From Pirellulaceae bacterium (lineage in GTDB: Bacteria > Planctomycetota > Planctomycetia > Pirellulales > Pirellulaceae), in the NCBI GenBank assembly GCA_026004795.1, contig BPJV01000002.1, forward strand, positions 372,001 to 436,000: DNA of 64,000 nucleotides. The letters run 5' to 3'. The translations under genes and the position numbers were made by a program. Below are positions 16,733-26,368 of this stretch, piece after piece. Numbering within the stretch: the stretch's first letter is position 1; every line of letters starts with the position of its first letter. The notes under the pieces are model-generated. The model was not told where the DNA came from, searched no databases, and was given only the letters and a program-made list of their open reading frames with translations.

Positions 16733-17908
16733 TTAGCTGGCATGCTCCTCGACTTGCACCATCACGGCTTCCCGTAGTTCCCTGGCGGTGATGGCGGCTT
16801 CTGACGAGGTGGCATCGAGAACGGTCACATGCCCCATCTTGCGCCCCGGTCTTGGTTCGGCTTTACCGTACAGGTGCAGATGCACATTGGCATGCGCCAG
16901 AATCGCTTCCCAGTCGGGAGGTCCGTTGTCCCACAAATCGCCCAACAGATTCGCCATGGCGGCCGGCGTCCACTGTTCGGGCTTGACCAGTGGCAAATTG
17001 CACACGGCGCGCACCGCCATCTCGAACTGGCTGCATTGAAACGCTTCGATGGTCAAGTGGCCGGAGTTGTGCGGTCGTGGGGCAATCTCATTGACCAGCA
17101 GATGGCCATCGTTATCGACGAACATCTCCACACACATCAGACCGATGAGGCCCATCTCTTCGGCGAGGCCAGTACAGATGCGGCGCGCCTCCTCTTCCAA
17201 GTCGCGCAGGTCGGCGGACACGGGACACCGAGTCACATCGAGAATGTGGTTGGCGTGCTCATTCTCCAAGAGCGGAAACGTTTGGATCTGGCCGCGCAGG
17301 TTGCGTGCCACCAGCATGGAAACCTCCGCAGTGAAGGGGATCCATTTCTCGGCGATCAATGGCTGATCACCAACAGCCGCCCATGCTGCATCCAATTGTT
17401 CCGCAGCGCGAACGGTGACCTGCCCCTTGCCGTCGTAACCGCTGCGGACGGTTTTCAGCACGAGGGGAAATCCGAGTTCTTCCCCCGCCTGCTGGCACTC
17501 CTCCCAACTGGTAACCGAGCGAAAGGGAGCCGTGGCAAAGCCGGCGGCGCGCACATTGTTCTTCTCCCGCAATCGATCTTGGCAGGTTTCCAAAATCTCG
17601 GGACGAGGATGGATGGGGGCGAATCGCCCAGCTTTTCGCGCCACGTCGACGGCCACGTTTTCGAATTCGAGGGTGACCACGTCGCATCGCCTGGCAAAGG
17701 ACTCGATCAAATCATCGTCGGCCGAATCGTCGGTAGGACACACCACGTGTCGATCGGCCGCTTGGGCCGCCGGGCAATCCTCTTCCGGATCCAAGATAAT
17801 GACATGGTAGCCCATCCGCTGGGCGGCATGCGTGATCATGCGCCCGAGCTGGCCGCCACCAAGGATGCCAATCCAACTGCCCGGAGGTAGCATTCTGCGG
17901 TCGTTCAT
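16733..17908 (-). CDS. purK: 5-(carboxyamino)imidazole ribonucleotide synthase
   Basis: A 391-residue ATP-grasp enzyme that carboxylates aminoimidazole ribonucleotide in purine synthesis. It begins IGILGGGQLGRM, the classic PurK opening, and contains the ATP-grasp core (LVLKTVRSGYDGKGQ, then EKWIPFTAEVSMLVAR and VNEIAPRPHNSGH). It follows purE by 39 bases on the same strand and shares its pathway step, N5-CAIR being the product of PurK and the substrate of PurE. A second in-frame Met at residue 6 is an alternative start. Confidence 0.95.
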   Translation of the reverse strand: MNDRRMLPPGSWIGILGGGQLGRMITHAAQRMGYHVIILDPEEDCPAAQAADRHVVCPTDDSADDDLIESFARRCDVVTLEFENVAVDVARKAGRFAPIHPRPEILETCQDRLREKNNVRAAGFATAPFRSVTSWEECQQAGEELGFPLVLKTVRSGYDGKGQVTVRAAEQLDAAWAAVGDQPLIAEKWIPFTAEVSMLVARNLRGQIQTFPLLENEHANHILDVTRCPVSADLRDLEEEARRICTGLAEEMGLIGLMCVEMFVDNDGHLLVNEIAPRPHNSGHLTIEAFQCSQFEMAVRAVCNLPLVKPEQWTPAAMANLLGDLWDNGPPDWEAILAHANVHLHLYGKAEPRPGRKMGHVTVLDATSSEAAITARELREAVMVQVEEHAS

Positions 17909-17947
17909 CGTAGATCATTTACCTGCGATGGGGAAATGGGTTATCCG

Positions 17948-18442
17948 TCAGCACAATCGCCGCTCATCGAGCACGCGTTGCGTCTGCTCTTGACACCAGC
18001 GGTGCAGTTTTTTCCGCAGCTCGCCATCGTGCAAGGCGAGGATTCGTACGGCGAGCAGCCCGGCGTTCTTCGCCCCGGCGGTACCGATGGCCAAGGTTGC
18101 TACGGGCACACCGCCTGGCATCTGGACGATGGAGAGCAGGGAGTCGAGCCCTTGCAAAGCACGACTTTGCACGGGAACACCTAGTACGGGCAGGGGCGTA
18201 AGACTGGCCACCATACCGGGTAGATGAGCGGCTCCGCCGGCGCCGGCAATGATGACTTGCAAACCTCGTTGTTCGGCCGTTCGGGCATAGTCGACCATCC
18301 ATTCGGGAGTACGGTGCGCCGAGACGACTTGGGCGTCGAAGGGCACGGCAAACTCTTGCAGGATACGAGTCGCTTCCTGCATCGTTTCCCAGTCGGAGCG
18401 GCTGCCCATGATGACACCAACTGCCGCTTGTTGATCATTCAT
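17948..18442 (-). CDS. purE: N5-carboxyaminoimidazole ribonucleotide mutase
   Basis: A 164-residue class I PurE that moves the carboxyl group of N5-CAIR to give CAIR. The substrate loop [13 protein letters not shown] and the SAHRTPEWM signature are intact, and the length is normal. I use ATG 18442, preceded by GAGGA at about ten bases. An in-frame ATG at 18469 would add nine residues with no family counterpart. It sits between lysS (56 bases upstream) and purK (39 bases downstream), forming a probable lysS-purE-purK operon. Confidence 0.94.
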   Translation of the reverse strand: MNDQQAAVGVIMGSRSDWETMQEATRILQEFAVPFDAQVVSAHRTPEWMVDYARTAEQRGLQVIIAGAGGAAHLPGMVASLTPLPVLGVPVQSRALQGLDSLLSIVQMPGGVPVATLAIGTAGAKNAGLLAVRILALHDGELRKKLHRWCQEQTQRVLDERRLC

Positions 18443-18498
18443 CAGCACACGTTCCTCAGCAATCACCAATGAAAGGGAGGTCCCTGCATCCCGCCACT

Positions 18499-20181
18499 TC
18501 AGCCGGTTGGATCGTTAGCATGCTCGCCCAAGGATGTCTCGGCGGAAGCATTGCTCTGGTCGGTAGCAGTCGCTTCATCCTCGGGATGGCCCAACACACT
18601 CGCCTCTCGCTTCGTTCCCCCTGGAGTCGACTGCGCAGGACGCAGAAGCGGAAACAAGATTACCTCGCGGATGTTGCGGGAACCGGTAAGCAGCATGACC
18701 AGCCGATCGATGCCGATTCCCAAGCCGCCCGCCGGGGGCATCCCATGGCGCAGCGCGAGAATGAAGTCATGATCCATTCTCGCCATGGAGTCATCTTCAG
18801 CCAGCCCCTCCAACTGCGTACGGAACAATTCTTCCTGCAATATAGGATCGTTCAATTCGGTATAAGCGTTGGCAATCTCCATGCCTTGGACGAACAACTC
18901 GAAACGCTCGGCGACGCGAGGATTGTCCGCTTTCCGCTTGGTCAACGGGCAGATGCTGGCCGGATAATCGATGACGAAGATCGGTCCCTGCAGCTGACCT
19001 TCGACCTGCTCTTCAAAAATCTCACTCTTGATCACATCAGGATGTTTGCCTTCCGGATCAAGCCCCAGGCGGCGGGCGTGCGCCACGAGCGCTGAGGCAT
19101 CGTCCGGGTCCACACCGGTGATGTCGGCAAAAAGCTCATCGTACGTACGTCGTTGGAAAGGGGGAGTAAAATCGATAACGTTGTCATTCCACTGGACCTG
19201 GAACCCCTTCCCCAGACGCTCCAACGCGTCGACGATAATCCGCTCGGTCAACTCCATCATCACCCGGTAATCGGCAAACGCCTCATACGCCTCGAGCATC
19301 GTGAATTCTGGATTATGACGAGGACTGATTCCTTCATTGCGGTACACTCGCCCCAATTCGTACACCCGTTCCATACCGCCCACCAACAGGCGCTTCAGGT
19401 GCAATTCGAGGGCGATCCTCAGCACCAGTGGCATATCGAGCGCATTGTGATAGGTCTTGAAAGGCCGAGCGGCCGCGCCCCCAGCGATCGTATGCAACGT
19501 GGGCCCTTCCACCTCACAGTAACCGCGGCGGTTCAAGGTATCTCGGATCGATTGCACGATTTGCGTTCGCGCGAGGAAGACGTCCATCACGCCACGGTTG
19601 TAAGTGAGATCGAGATACCGCTGCCGCTGCCGCAGTTCCGGGTCCTGCAATCCCGCATACTTTTCCGGCGGCGGTTCGAGCATCTTTCCTAGAAAGTGCA
19701 ATTTCTCGGCGAACACCGTCAGCTCGCCAGTATTCGTCCGCCCTAAACGCCCATCCACCCCGATCCAATCGCCGAGATCGAACAGCTTGGATAGTTCGAA
19801 ATCGCGGTCCCCGACCTGCGCCTTACCGATCATGATCTGGATGTCACCGGTCCAATCGCGCAACGTGATGAACTTGATCTTTCCTTGGCCACGTTGCAAA
19901 ACGATGCGCCCGGCCACACGGACCTGAGGACCGATTTCTTCTCCGGCACCTTGCTCGGCCTTCCACGCCCGGTAGTCGATCGGCTGCTCCGCCTGCCGCG
20001 CCGCATCAAAATCGGGCAGCGCGATCTCCTGTCCCGATGCAAGCCGATATTTCACCTCCGCTGCCCGTGCGCGAACAGAGTCGATCAACTGCCGATCGTC
20101 GAACCGCGAACCCCACGGGTCGACTCCCATCTGTTGAAGTTTTTCGAGCTTTAGCAGTCGGGCTTCGTGTGGTTCTGTCAT
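18499..20181 (-). CDS. lysS: Lysyl-tRNA synthetase, class II
   Basis: A 560-residue class II LysRS. The N-terminal OB-fold (about 75-175) binds the anticodon. The catalytic domain follows with motif 2 ([22 protein letters not shown] region) and motif 3 ([13 protein letters not shown]). The C-terminus runs about 45 residues past the usual end as a polar, low-complexity tail rich in Ala, Thr, Ser and Glu, which I cannot assign a role. It probably heads an operon with purE and purK. A hairpin-rich leader lies upstream and is listed separately. Confidence 0.94.
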   Translation of the reverse strand: MTEPHEARLLKLEKLQQMGVDPWGSRFDDRQLIDSVRARAAEVKYRLASGQEIALPDFDAARQAEQPIDYRAWKAEQGAGEEIGPQVRVAGRIVLQRGQGKIKFITLRDWTGDIQIMIGKAQVGDRDFELSKLFDLGDWIGVDGRLGRTNTGELTVFAEKLHFLGKMLEPPPEKYAGLQDPELRQRQRYLDLTYNRGVMDVFLARTQIVQSIRDTLNRRGYCEVEGPTLHTIAGGAAARPFKTYHNALDMPLVLRIALELHLKRLLVGGMERVYELGRVYRNEGISPRHNPEFTMLEAYEAFADYRVMMELTERIIVDALERLGKGFQVQWNDNVIDFTPPFQRRTYDELFADITGVDPDDASALVAHARRLGLDPEGKHPDVIKSEIFEEQVEGQLQGPIFVIDYPASICPLTKRKADNPRVAERFELFVQGMEIANAYTELNDPILQEELFRTQLEGLAEDDSMARMDHDFILALRHGMPPAGGLGIGIDRLVMLLTGSRNIREVILFPLLRPAQSTPGGTKREASVLGHPEDEATATDQSNASAETSLGEHANDPTG

Positions 20182-20235
20182 CAGGGCTCAACACTGTGAT
20201 CAAGAATCGGGAACGGTAGCGGGACAGTACCCGCA

Positions 20236-20274
20236 GGACTATGCGACCTCGAAGGTCGGAGACGATTCTAGTCC
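20236..20274 (-). promoter_or_regulatory. Nested hairpin in the lysS leader
   Basis: GGACTA (20274-20269) pairs perfectly with TAGTCC (20241-20236), enclosing a second hairpin CGACCT/AGGTCG (20258-20253 with 20249-20244, 3-base loop). It lies 55-93 bases upstream of the lysS ATG. The sequence GGGTGGGAC at its left edge faintly recalls a T-box core, but no T-box fold can be shown. There is no T-run, so it is not an intrinsic terminator. Confidence 0.35.
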
Positions 20275-20712
20275 CACCCAAGCGATTCTTCGAGGTGGGG
20301 TCCACCACGGCATCACCCTGTGGGAATGGGCGGGAATTGGTACATGCAGAAGGATGCTCGCCTGCCGCCATAATCGCGTCAGGGATCGTTCCGTCCCGTT
20401 CTGGATGGGGCGCTACGCACTCCAAGATGGACTGGTAACCACAACCGACGACTGGGAGAAATGAGGCGATCTGAATCCATCGGGCGATTCGCGTGGGACG
20501 TTGCCGTACCACGAGAGCGGTCATTCGAAGATTTTTTCCGGATTGCTCCACCTATTTCTGCGGGACGATGGGTGCACGTAGGGCGTTTGTTCGAACATAA
20601 ACTACATCTGTCCGTTATTGATCCTGCCACAGAAGGAAAACACGGGATAATCCCTCGATTTTCGCCCCCACGAGGGCGGCATTTATCGCTGTTTTCCTCT
20701 AGCCATTTCGCC

Positions 20713-20718
20713 TATAAT
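20713..20718 (+). promoter_or_regulatory. Perfect TATAAT box upstream of rho
   Basis: TATAAT with no good -35 partner (TGTTTT at 17 bases). If used, rho mRNA would carry a leader of about 410 bases, compatible with the long autoregulated leaders known for rho in other bacteria. Confidence 0.35.
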
Positions 20719-21137
20719 GGCAGTAACATTTCTGGAGCTGGGACTCTGGTCCTCCTCATTTTTCCACTGAGCCGCGCACGCGGAATTCCGGTTGCTGATT
20801 TTCCCATTCGAACCTTTACCGTCGCTGCGGCGTCGTTCCCAAGGATCGGTCCAGTGTTTCAGAAACGTGTCCGGAGCATTTCGCTTCCTCCTCATCGACC
20901 ACAGCTTGATCCATCTATTTGGAGTATCATTTCCGGCCACGGCAGGTGGTAATGATTCTTCTGACACTGCTGCCATCCTGGAGCTGATGGCCTTGACAGG
21001 AAAGGAGTTTTTTGTGGTGCTAGAGGAAACGAACTGAGTCCGGTCTTGTCTGGAAAAACATACCTCGAATTCCCACCCCATGTTTCCCGTACGTAGCTGC
21101 GGCGGCGTACCACTTTTCGCCCAGGAGCTGAACACCA

Positions 21138-22628
21138 ATGAATGGAAAGCGACCTTTACGGAGTCGATCGGATCGACCTGTCAACCGCAATCCCGGTTCA
21201 CGTAATCGCTCGGTCCAGTTGGACCCGGAAGTAGAACAGCGCATTCGCGAGCTGGACTCCGAGCGTGAACCGGTGTCACTGGCAGAGGAGATTTCCATCG
21301 AGCAACGTCACGGGGGACAGCAACCGTCGCCATCGGCTGAGGCGTCGCAGAGTGACATCACGTTTGCTCAACTGCAACAAATGTCTCCCGAAGAACTGGC
21401 AGAAGTGGCGCGGCAACAGAACGTGGACCCGACGGGGATGGAGACGCGTCAGTTGATTTTTCAGATTATCAAAGCGCGATTGCGCAACAACGGATTGATG
21501 TTCGGTGAAGGCACGCTCGAAATACTGCCGGACGGATTCGGATTCTTGCGCAGCGCAAAACACCATTACGTCTCCTGCCCGGATGATATTTACGTTTCCC
21601 CCAGTCAAATCCGGCGATTCGGACTGCAAACCGGATCGCACGTTGCCGGGCAAATCCGACCGCCGAAAGAGAACGAACGGTACTTCGCTTTATTGAGAGT
21701 GGAAGCGATTAACTTTCAGGATCCGGAGGCCCGTCATCGCAAGGTGGCGTTCGATGACCTCACTCCCTTGCACCCTGATCAGCGCATTGTTCTGGAAACG
21801 GAGCCCGATGTGCTGGAGACACGGGTCGTCGATCTGATTGCACCCATCGGGTTTGGGCAGCGCGGGCTGATCGTCAGTCCGCCCCGTGCCGGGAAAACGA
21901 TTCTCATGCAGAAAATGGCTCGGGCCGTCCTGAAAAACTATCCTCAAGCCTACGTGATGATGTTGCTCATCGACGAGCGGCCCGAGGAAGTTACCGACAT
22001 GGAGCGGGAGGTGCGTGGTCCCAACTGTGAGGTGATCAGCAGTACCTTCGACGAACCGGCGTCGCGCCATGTACAGGTAGCTCAAATGGTGTTGGAAAAA
22101 GCGAAGCGAATGGTCGAGTACGGCGTCGACGTCGTGATCTTCCTGGATAGTATCACGCGGTTCGCCAGAGCGTGGAACAGCGAATGTCCGCAAAGTGGCA
22201 AACTGTTGACCGGAGGCCTGGATGCCAATGCGCTGCAAAAACCGAAGGCCTTCTTCGGTTCGGCCCGGAAAGTCGAGGAAGGAGGATCGTTGACGATCAT
22301 CGCCACCGCTTTGGTCGACACCGGCAGCCGAATGGACGATGTGATTTTCGAGGAGTTCAAAGGAACGGGGAACATGGAAATCATACTCGACCGATCGCTC
22401 GTCGATCGCCGGGTGTGGCCGGCCATCGATATCAATGCCAGCGGTACGCGTCGTGAGGAGATCCTGATGGACCCCGAGGAATTTCGTCGCGTATCGATGA
22501 TGCGGCGCGTGTTGGGAGAACTCAATCCCGTAGACGCCATGGAACAATTGCTCACGCAATTGCGCAAGACAAAATCGAATGCGGAATTCCTCTTAGGCCT
22601 GCGAGCAGAAGCCCATGGACGACTATAA
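21138..22628 (+). CDS. rho: Transcription termination factor Rho
   Basis: A 496-residue hexameric RNA helicase that ends transcription. After a basic N-terminal extension of about 75 residues comes the Rho N-terminal domain ([16 protein letters not shown]), then the RNA-binding cold-shock fold ([15 protein letters not shown]). The ATPase domain has P-loop SPPRAGKT near residue 248, where most Rho proteins have a Lys instead of the Arg, and [13 protein letters not shown] downstream. The ribH start overlaps the rho end by 14 bases, so the two are translationally linked. Confidence 0.96.
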   Translation: MNGKRPLRSRSDRPVNRNPGSRNRSVQLDPEVEQRIRELDSEREPVSLAEEISIEQRHGGQQPSPSAEASQSDITFAQLQQMSPEELAEVARQQNVDPTGMETRQLIFQIIKARLRNNGLMFGEGTLEILPDGFGFLRSAKHHYVSCPDDIYVSPSQIRRFGLQTGSHVAGQIRPPKENERYFALLRVEAINFQDPEARHRKVAFDDLTPLHPDQRIVLETEPDVLETRVVDLIAPIGFGQRGLIVSPPRAGKTILMQKMARAVLKNYPQAYVMMLLIDERPEEVTDMEREVRGPNCEVISSTFDEPASRHVQVAQMVLEKAKRMVEYGVDVVIFLDSITRFARAWNSECPQSGKLLTGGLDANALQKPKAFFGSARKVEEGGSLTIIATALVDTGSRMDDVIFEEFKGTGNMEIILDRSLVDRRVWPAIDINASGTRREEILMDPEEFRRVSMMRRVLGELNPVDAMEQLLTQLRKTKSNAEFLLGLRAEAHGRL

Positions 22629-23043
22629 ACCAATCATCGGCGTCGTCGTCTCCACCTACAACGAGAATATCACGGCGCGTCTGCGACAAGGTGCCTTGGA
22701 AACGCTGGCCGCCGGCGGTTACGGCGAAAGTCGGGTCGAAGTGGTATCGGTCCCCGGTGCGTGGGAAATTCCCTTGGCCGCGCAGCGCTTGGCTCAACGA
22801 GACGACGTAGCGGGTGTCGTGTGCTTAGGGGCCGTCATCCGTGGCGAAACCAGCCATGATGAACATATTAATCGTGCGGTAAGCTCTGCTTTGATGCAGT
22901 TGATGCTCCAGTTCCAAAAACCCATTGGCTTCGGGTTGCTAACCTGCCACACCATGGAACAAGCAATTCATCGGGCTGGCGGTAATGTCGGCAACAAAGG
23001 GGTGGAGACGGCGTCGGCCGTCCTGAGCATGCTCGGCCCTTAA
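22615..23043 (+). CDS. ribH: 6,7-dimethyl-8-ribityllumazine synthase
   Basis: A 142-residue lumazine synthase, the penultimate step of riboflavin synthesis. The diagnostic block [18 protein letters not shown] is intact with the catalytic histidine pair at H81 and H84, and [14 protein letters not shown] is the second conserved stretch. It begins inside the last codons of rho (overlap 22615-22628) in a different frame. The rest of the riboflavin pathway is not in the window. After its stop the repeat-rich region begins. Confidence 0.94.
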   Translation: MDDYKPIIGVVVSTYNENITARLRQGALETLAAGGYGESRVEVVSVPGAWEIPLAAQRLAQRDDVAGVVCLGAVIRGETSHDEHINRAVSSALMQLMLQFQKPIGFGLLTCHTMEQAIHRAGGNVGNKGVETASAVLSMLGP

Positions 23044-23094
23044 AGAGTATTTCGGTGCCATCCACCACACTTAAATGCCCCCCACCAATTGCAT

Positions 23095-23850
23095 TGCCGC
23101 AAGTGCTTCTGCAATGATAAGTTATGGCCTTCGGGTTGGCGCTCCGTGACTTCGGTATGCTGTCTTTACAGGACTGTTCGGCAGCGTGGTCCGGCCGTCC
23201 CTGTGAGGCTGTGCGGCGGCTGGCCGGGGTGTTCGAGCGGCTGTCGCAATCGGCCTCGCTCGCCAGGCAGGTCTAGGCGAGTGTGTAGTTTGGGCGAAGC
23301 CCTGGCGGCTCCGTAGCCTGGCGGCAACGCCCCGCAGGGGCCAGACCAAACTAGCTGTCTTTACAGGACTGTTCGGCAGCGTGGTCCGACCGTCCCTGTG
23401 AGGCTGTGCGGCGGCTGGCCGGGGTGTTCGAGCGGCTGTCGCAATCGGCCTCGCTCGCCAGGCAGGTCTAGGCGAGTGTGGAGTTTGGGCGAAGCCCTGG
23501 CGGCACCGTAGCCTGGCGGCAACGCCCCGCAGGGGCCAGACCAAACTAGCCCGGGGCAAGGCCGTCAAGCGAGCACCGCTCGCACGCGGCCGTCGCCCTG
23601 GGTGGCAAAAGATCCCCACGATCCCTGATCGCCCTGAAGGGGCGACCTATCGACGTGGCGAAGGCATTTGAATCCCTCGCGCCCATGAGCCACAGCATGA
23701 CCTACCACTCCGTCCCGCAACGACATCGCATCGGCCAGCCTGGCCGCTGATGACAAGTTCACGTGGAAGGGTTCGGCATCCTCCTCGGCCACTTCGTCGG
23801 TCGATTACCAACAGCATTACGATTCGGTCGTCCAGGCCATTGTGTTGCTG
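23095..23850. repeat. Long repeat unit A, copy 1
   Basis: A non-coding unit whose parts recur at 57315-57850 and, more diverged, at 24664-24870. Shared marks are the opening GCAAGTG, the GGCTGGCCG/TTGGCCGA segment, TAGCCTGGCGGCAACGCCCC, the block starting AAGGCCGTCAAGCGAGCACC, and a run ending GATTACCAACAGCATTACGA. Copy 1 is enlarged by an internal tandem duplication. Short open frames through it are probably spurious. Confidence 0.75.
23161..23550. repeat. 195-bp tandem duplication
   Basis: Two head-to-tail copies, 23161-23355 and 23356-23550, differ at only about three positions. Each runs from TGTCTTTACAGGACTG to ACCAAACTAGC. The near identity indicates a recent duplication inside repeat unit A. 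Confidence 0.9.
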
Positions 23851-23905
23851 TGGCAGTTTGGTGCCACCGGCAGTTTGGTGCGGCAGTTTGGTGCCATCGG
23901 CTGTC

Positions 23906-24135
23906 TTAGGGATTGTCAAGAGCGAGTGAGGGCTCACGATAGTTTCGCTCGTTTTTCTTCATGGCGTTGGGGATCAGGAGCAGGTTACGCACGACGGCGA
24001 CCCACGCAACCTTTTTTCTGCTTTCCTTTGGCCAGTAGGCGTTGGTAGAACGCTTTCATGGGTCTCGTGGCGACGCACGGCGACGATGGCCGCCATGTAG
24101 AGGACCTTGCGGATGTCGGCTCGGCCAGCCGATGG
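23906..24135 (-). pseudogene. IS110-family transposase relic (C-terminus)
   Basis: Read on the minus strand, three short blocks match the conserved end of IS110/IS116 transposases: ADIRKVLYMAAIVAVRR, then MKAFYQRLLAKGKQKK, then VAWVAVVRNLLLIPNAMKK, ending at a stop at 23906. They lie in different frames, with one shift near 24062 and another in a run of six A near 24015. The N-terminal catalytic part is missing. It is a dead fragment. Confidence 0.75.
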
Positions 24136-24322
24136 GCTACGGCGACGCTCCCTCGGGGTTCACCAACAAAAGCAACGGTCGCCTTGCCTGTCACCAGTGT
24201 CGGTCGCCAACTCGCTGCGCTCGAACCGGGCGAGCGACCGACGGCTGGCTCCGACGAAGGCAACGGGGAACTCGTCCCCCTAAGACACCATGCGGCAGCC
24301 TGCCAACGGCTCCGGTTCAACC

Positions 24323-24631
24323 TCACCGGATGAACTGCACGGCGCGAGCAAAACGCTCTGGCGTGGGGACGAAGTCGAGGAAGCCAGTGATCTCCGCCAG
24401 TACCTGGCGTGGCTCCCGTCGCAACCGATCGAACTCGACGCGCAGGAAGGGACACCGGGTCGAGCGGAGGAACTCCCCGCGACCGATCAACATCTGCCGA
24501 ATGACCGTCGTACACGTGTCCAACGGCCAGCCCCATCCGCGTTTGGCCAACGAGTTGATGATGTGCTCTTCGTCCCGATCGACGACGAGTAACCTTGGTC
24601 GGTCCCACGCCGTTTCTAGATCTTCCCCCAT
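24323..24631 (-). pseudogene. Truncated sulfotransferase-like fragment
   Basis: An uninterrupted frame of 102 codons from ATG 24631. It reads like the C-terminal part of a bacterial sulfotransferase-family protein: RPRLLVVDRDEEHIINSL, then PFLRVEFDRLRREPRQVL and EITGFLDF, the pattern '(L)RV-E-L--DP--VL-EI--FL' of that family. The N-terminal PAPS-binding half is absent, and repeat unit A sequence lies directly upstream. It may be an intact small gene, but truncation by repeat insertion is more likely. The family call is from memory of the pattern and is moderate. Confidence 0.5.
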
Positions 24632-24663
24632 CAGGCAATTTCGTGCAACCCAGCAATTCTGTT

Positions 24664-24870
24664 GACCCAAGTGGCTTTGCGATAGAAAGTTATGCCCCCA
24701 GGGTGAGCTTCCTATGGCATCGGCAGACCATCCCTGGGAGACTGTTCGGCGGTTGGCCGAGTAGTGCGACCAGCTGTCGCAATTGGAATCGCCCGCCCCA
24801 CAAATCCAGGAGAGTGGGAAGGTTGGGCGAAGCCCTGTCGACACCACAGCCTGGCGGCAACGCCCCAGGA
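24664..24870. repeat. Diverged copy of repeat unit A
   Basis: It shares the order of marks with the copies at 23095 and 57315: CAAGTG, a GGACTGTTCGG-like segment, GGTTGGCCGA, a GCGAAGCCCT segment and CCTGGCGGCAACGCCCC. It then diverges. It abuts the sulfotransferase-like fragment. Confidence 0.6.
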
Positions 24871-25000
24871 ATCGGAATCGCACCAAGTTCGTTTTTGGCC
24901 GAAGGCCAAACTCACCGGCGCTGCAATCGGCTCGACACAAATCCACGGAAGGACCATCGTGCGCCCAACCGCATTGCAAAAAGGACTTTAGTGCCACCCA

Positions 25001-25296
25001 CAAAACGGACTTTGGTGCCACCCATCGGTTGGATTTGCGTAACCTTATTTGTAACAAAGGCTTATGAGATAAAAATCGGATCGCGAAGAGATCTTCGTGT
25101 GGGCCGACGGCCAGGAGGTACTGCGGATTGTCGATTTCGACGCCGAAGCAAAACGGACTTTGGTGCCACCCATCGGTTGGATTTGCGTAACTTTATTTGT
25201 AGCAGAGGCTTATGAGATAAAAACCGGATCGCGAAAAGATCTTCGTGTGGGCTGATGGCCAGGAGGTACTGCGGATCGTCAACGCCGACGCCGAAG
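25001..25296. repeat. 148-bp tandem duplication containing RHS code
   Basis: Two direct copies, 25001-25148 and 25149-25296, start at CAAAACGGACTTTGGTGCC and end at GCCGAAG. A shorter related element AAAAGGACTTTAGTGCC precedes them at about 24979. The right part of each copy encodes an RHS-like peptide (DREEIFVWADGQEVLRIV). The duplication therefore copied the edge of the RHS relic together with the neighbouring repeat. Confidence 0.8.
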
Positions 25297-25384
25297 GTCC
25301 CAGCACGGCCCGGTTGATGAATCGGTACCTGTGGGGCGCGGCGGTCGATCAGTTGTTGGCCGACGAACAGTATATGTCGTGGTG
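25223..25384 (+). pseudogene. RHS gene relic, middle fragment
   Basis: The frame reads FVWADGQEVLRIVNADAEG, then MNRYLWGAAVDQLLADEQ, the segment of RHS-repeat proteins just before the core domain. It has no start and runs into a palindrome-rich insertion at about 25385, after which the core domain resumes at 25705. A partial duplicate of its left edge is at about 25075-25148. Confidence 0.75.
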
Positions 25385-25704
25385 GTCCCCCGACGCGTTC
25401 CACGGCAGTTCCACATGTCGTCCCTTCGGGACTCCCGGGATACTGCGACACGAACTCCGGGCTCCCGCCCGGAGCTAGATTATCTCGCCGCTTCGCGGCT
25501 GGGATGCGACAGCCATGGAGTCCCGGATCGCTGATTTGCAGCGTTTGACAATTCTGGCCGATCTTTGGAGTGCTCCGACTTCGCGGAGATTTCTTTTCCC
25601 TCGTTCCCAGGCTCCGCCTGGGAACGCACTGCCAGTTGAGGCTCCGCCTCTTTCCTCCGAAATGGCCAAGGATTCGTCAGCCAGTCTGACACGCGGAGGC
25701 CGAC
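25385..25704. repeat. Cluster of short GC palindromes splitting the RHS gene
   Basis: No coding signal. The stretch strings together short perfect or near-perfect palindromes such as CTCCGGGCTCCCGCCCGGAG and CCCAGGCTCCGCCTGGG, the latter recurring at 26280. It sits where an RHS protein would continue from the middle fragment to the core domain. Confidence 0.65.
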
Positions 25705-26368
25705 GGCCAGAGATTCCCATTTGGAACTTGGAAATCAGAAAAACCTGGTCCACGAAGCCGACTTCGACGCGGCGGGCAACGCGATTGCGTCCAGCCATCC
25801 AGATGCCGTCGATGCGGTATTCGGTTATACTGGCCGGTCGTGGGATGAGGACGTGGACTTGCAATACAACCGTGCCCGCTGGTACTCCCCCACCCTCGGC
25901 CGCTGGCTCAGCCAAGACCCCATCTCCTTCGCCGCCGGCGATGCGAATTTGTATCGGTATGTGGGCAATGCCCCCGTCGACGCAACCGATCCGAGTGGGT
26001 TGGAAGAGAACGAAGACCTGCGCGCGCGACTAGAAGCACTTCTTAAGAAACTACGACAACAAGAGCATACTGCTAATGCGAGTCTTTCTAATCGAGAACG
26101 CCACCAAAAGGGGCAATCGAGGAAGGCAAGCGACGGACGAAGAAAGATCGACAGAGAGTTGAAAGCTGAAGCTGAGCGAGCAAAAAAGAAGGCGGCTTTG
26201 GAGGCCTCAAAATCAGAAAAGCAGCGATGTCAGGAGGCGTTAAATGAAATTGAAGATATTTTTTTCTGGTTTTCTGGTTCCCAGGCTCCGCCTGGGAATT
26301 CAATGCCTTGCAGGCTCTGCCTGCACATCGCCAGACAGCGCCTCACCGCATCGCTACGCGACGCGTAG
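25705..26368 (+). pseudogene. RHS-repeat core domain relic with C-terminal tail
   Basis: The open frame encodes the RHS-associated core: FGYTGRSWDEDVDLQYNRAR, then GRWLSQDPISFAAGDANLYR, then VGNAPVDATDPSG. In polymorphic toxins this core closes the shell and the variable effector follows. Here about 90 residues follow that are highly charged and helical in character (Lys, Glu, Arg, Ala rich), not a toxin fold I recognise. The reading frame then runs into repeat unit B from 26279, so its last 30 residues are repeat-derived. The upstream shell is missing. I regard it as a broken, displaced C-terminus. Confidence 0.75.

Larger units (their letters stand above)
20182..21137. other. Long intergenic region between lysS and rho
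   Basis: About 950 bases without a recognisable gene, separating the divergent lysS and rho. It holds the lysS leader hairpins on the minus strand and a TATAAT box for rho on the plus strand. A short frame ending at 21037 finishes with the peptide MALTGKEFFVVLEETN (from ATG 20987); it is the only protein-like stretch and is too short to call. Confidence 0.5.

Noticed and set aside
16829-17890. A 353-codon plus-strand frame
   Set aside because: Antisense to purK, which has full ATP-grasp motifs.
20236-20274. A T-box riboswitch in front of lysS
   Set aside because: Only a GGGTGGGAC-like fragment is present. The specifier loop, the T-box bulge and a terminator could not be found.
20792-21037. 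An 81-codon gene in the rho leader
   Set aside because: Only its last 30 residues look protein-like, there is no ribosome site, and no family is recognised.
23161-23550. A CRISPR-like array
   Set aside because: There are only two copies of 195 bases with no spacers; it is a tandem duplication.
24010-24020. Programmed frameshift in the IS110 transposase at the run of six A
   Set aside because: A second frameshift and a missing N-terminus show decay rather than programmed recoding.
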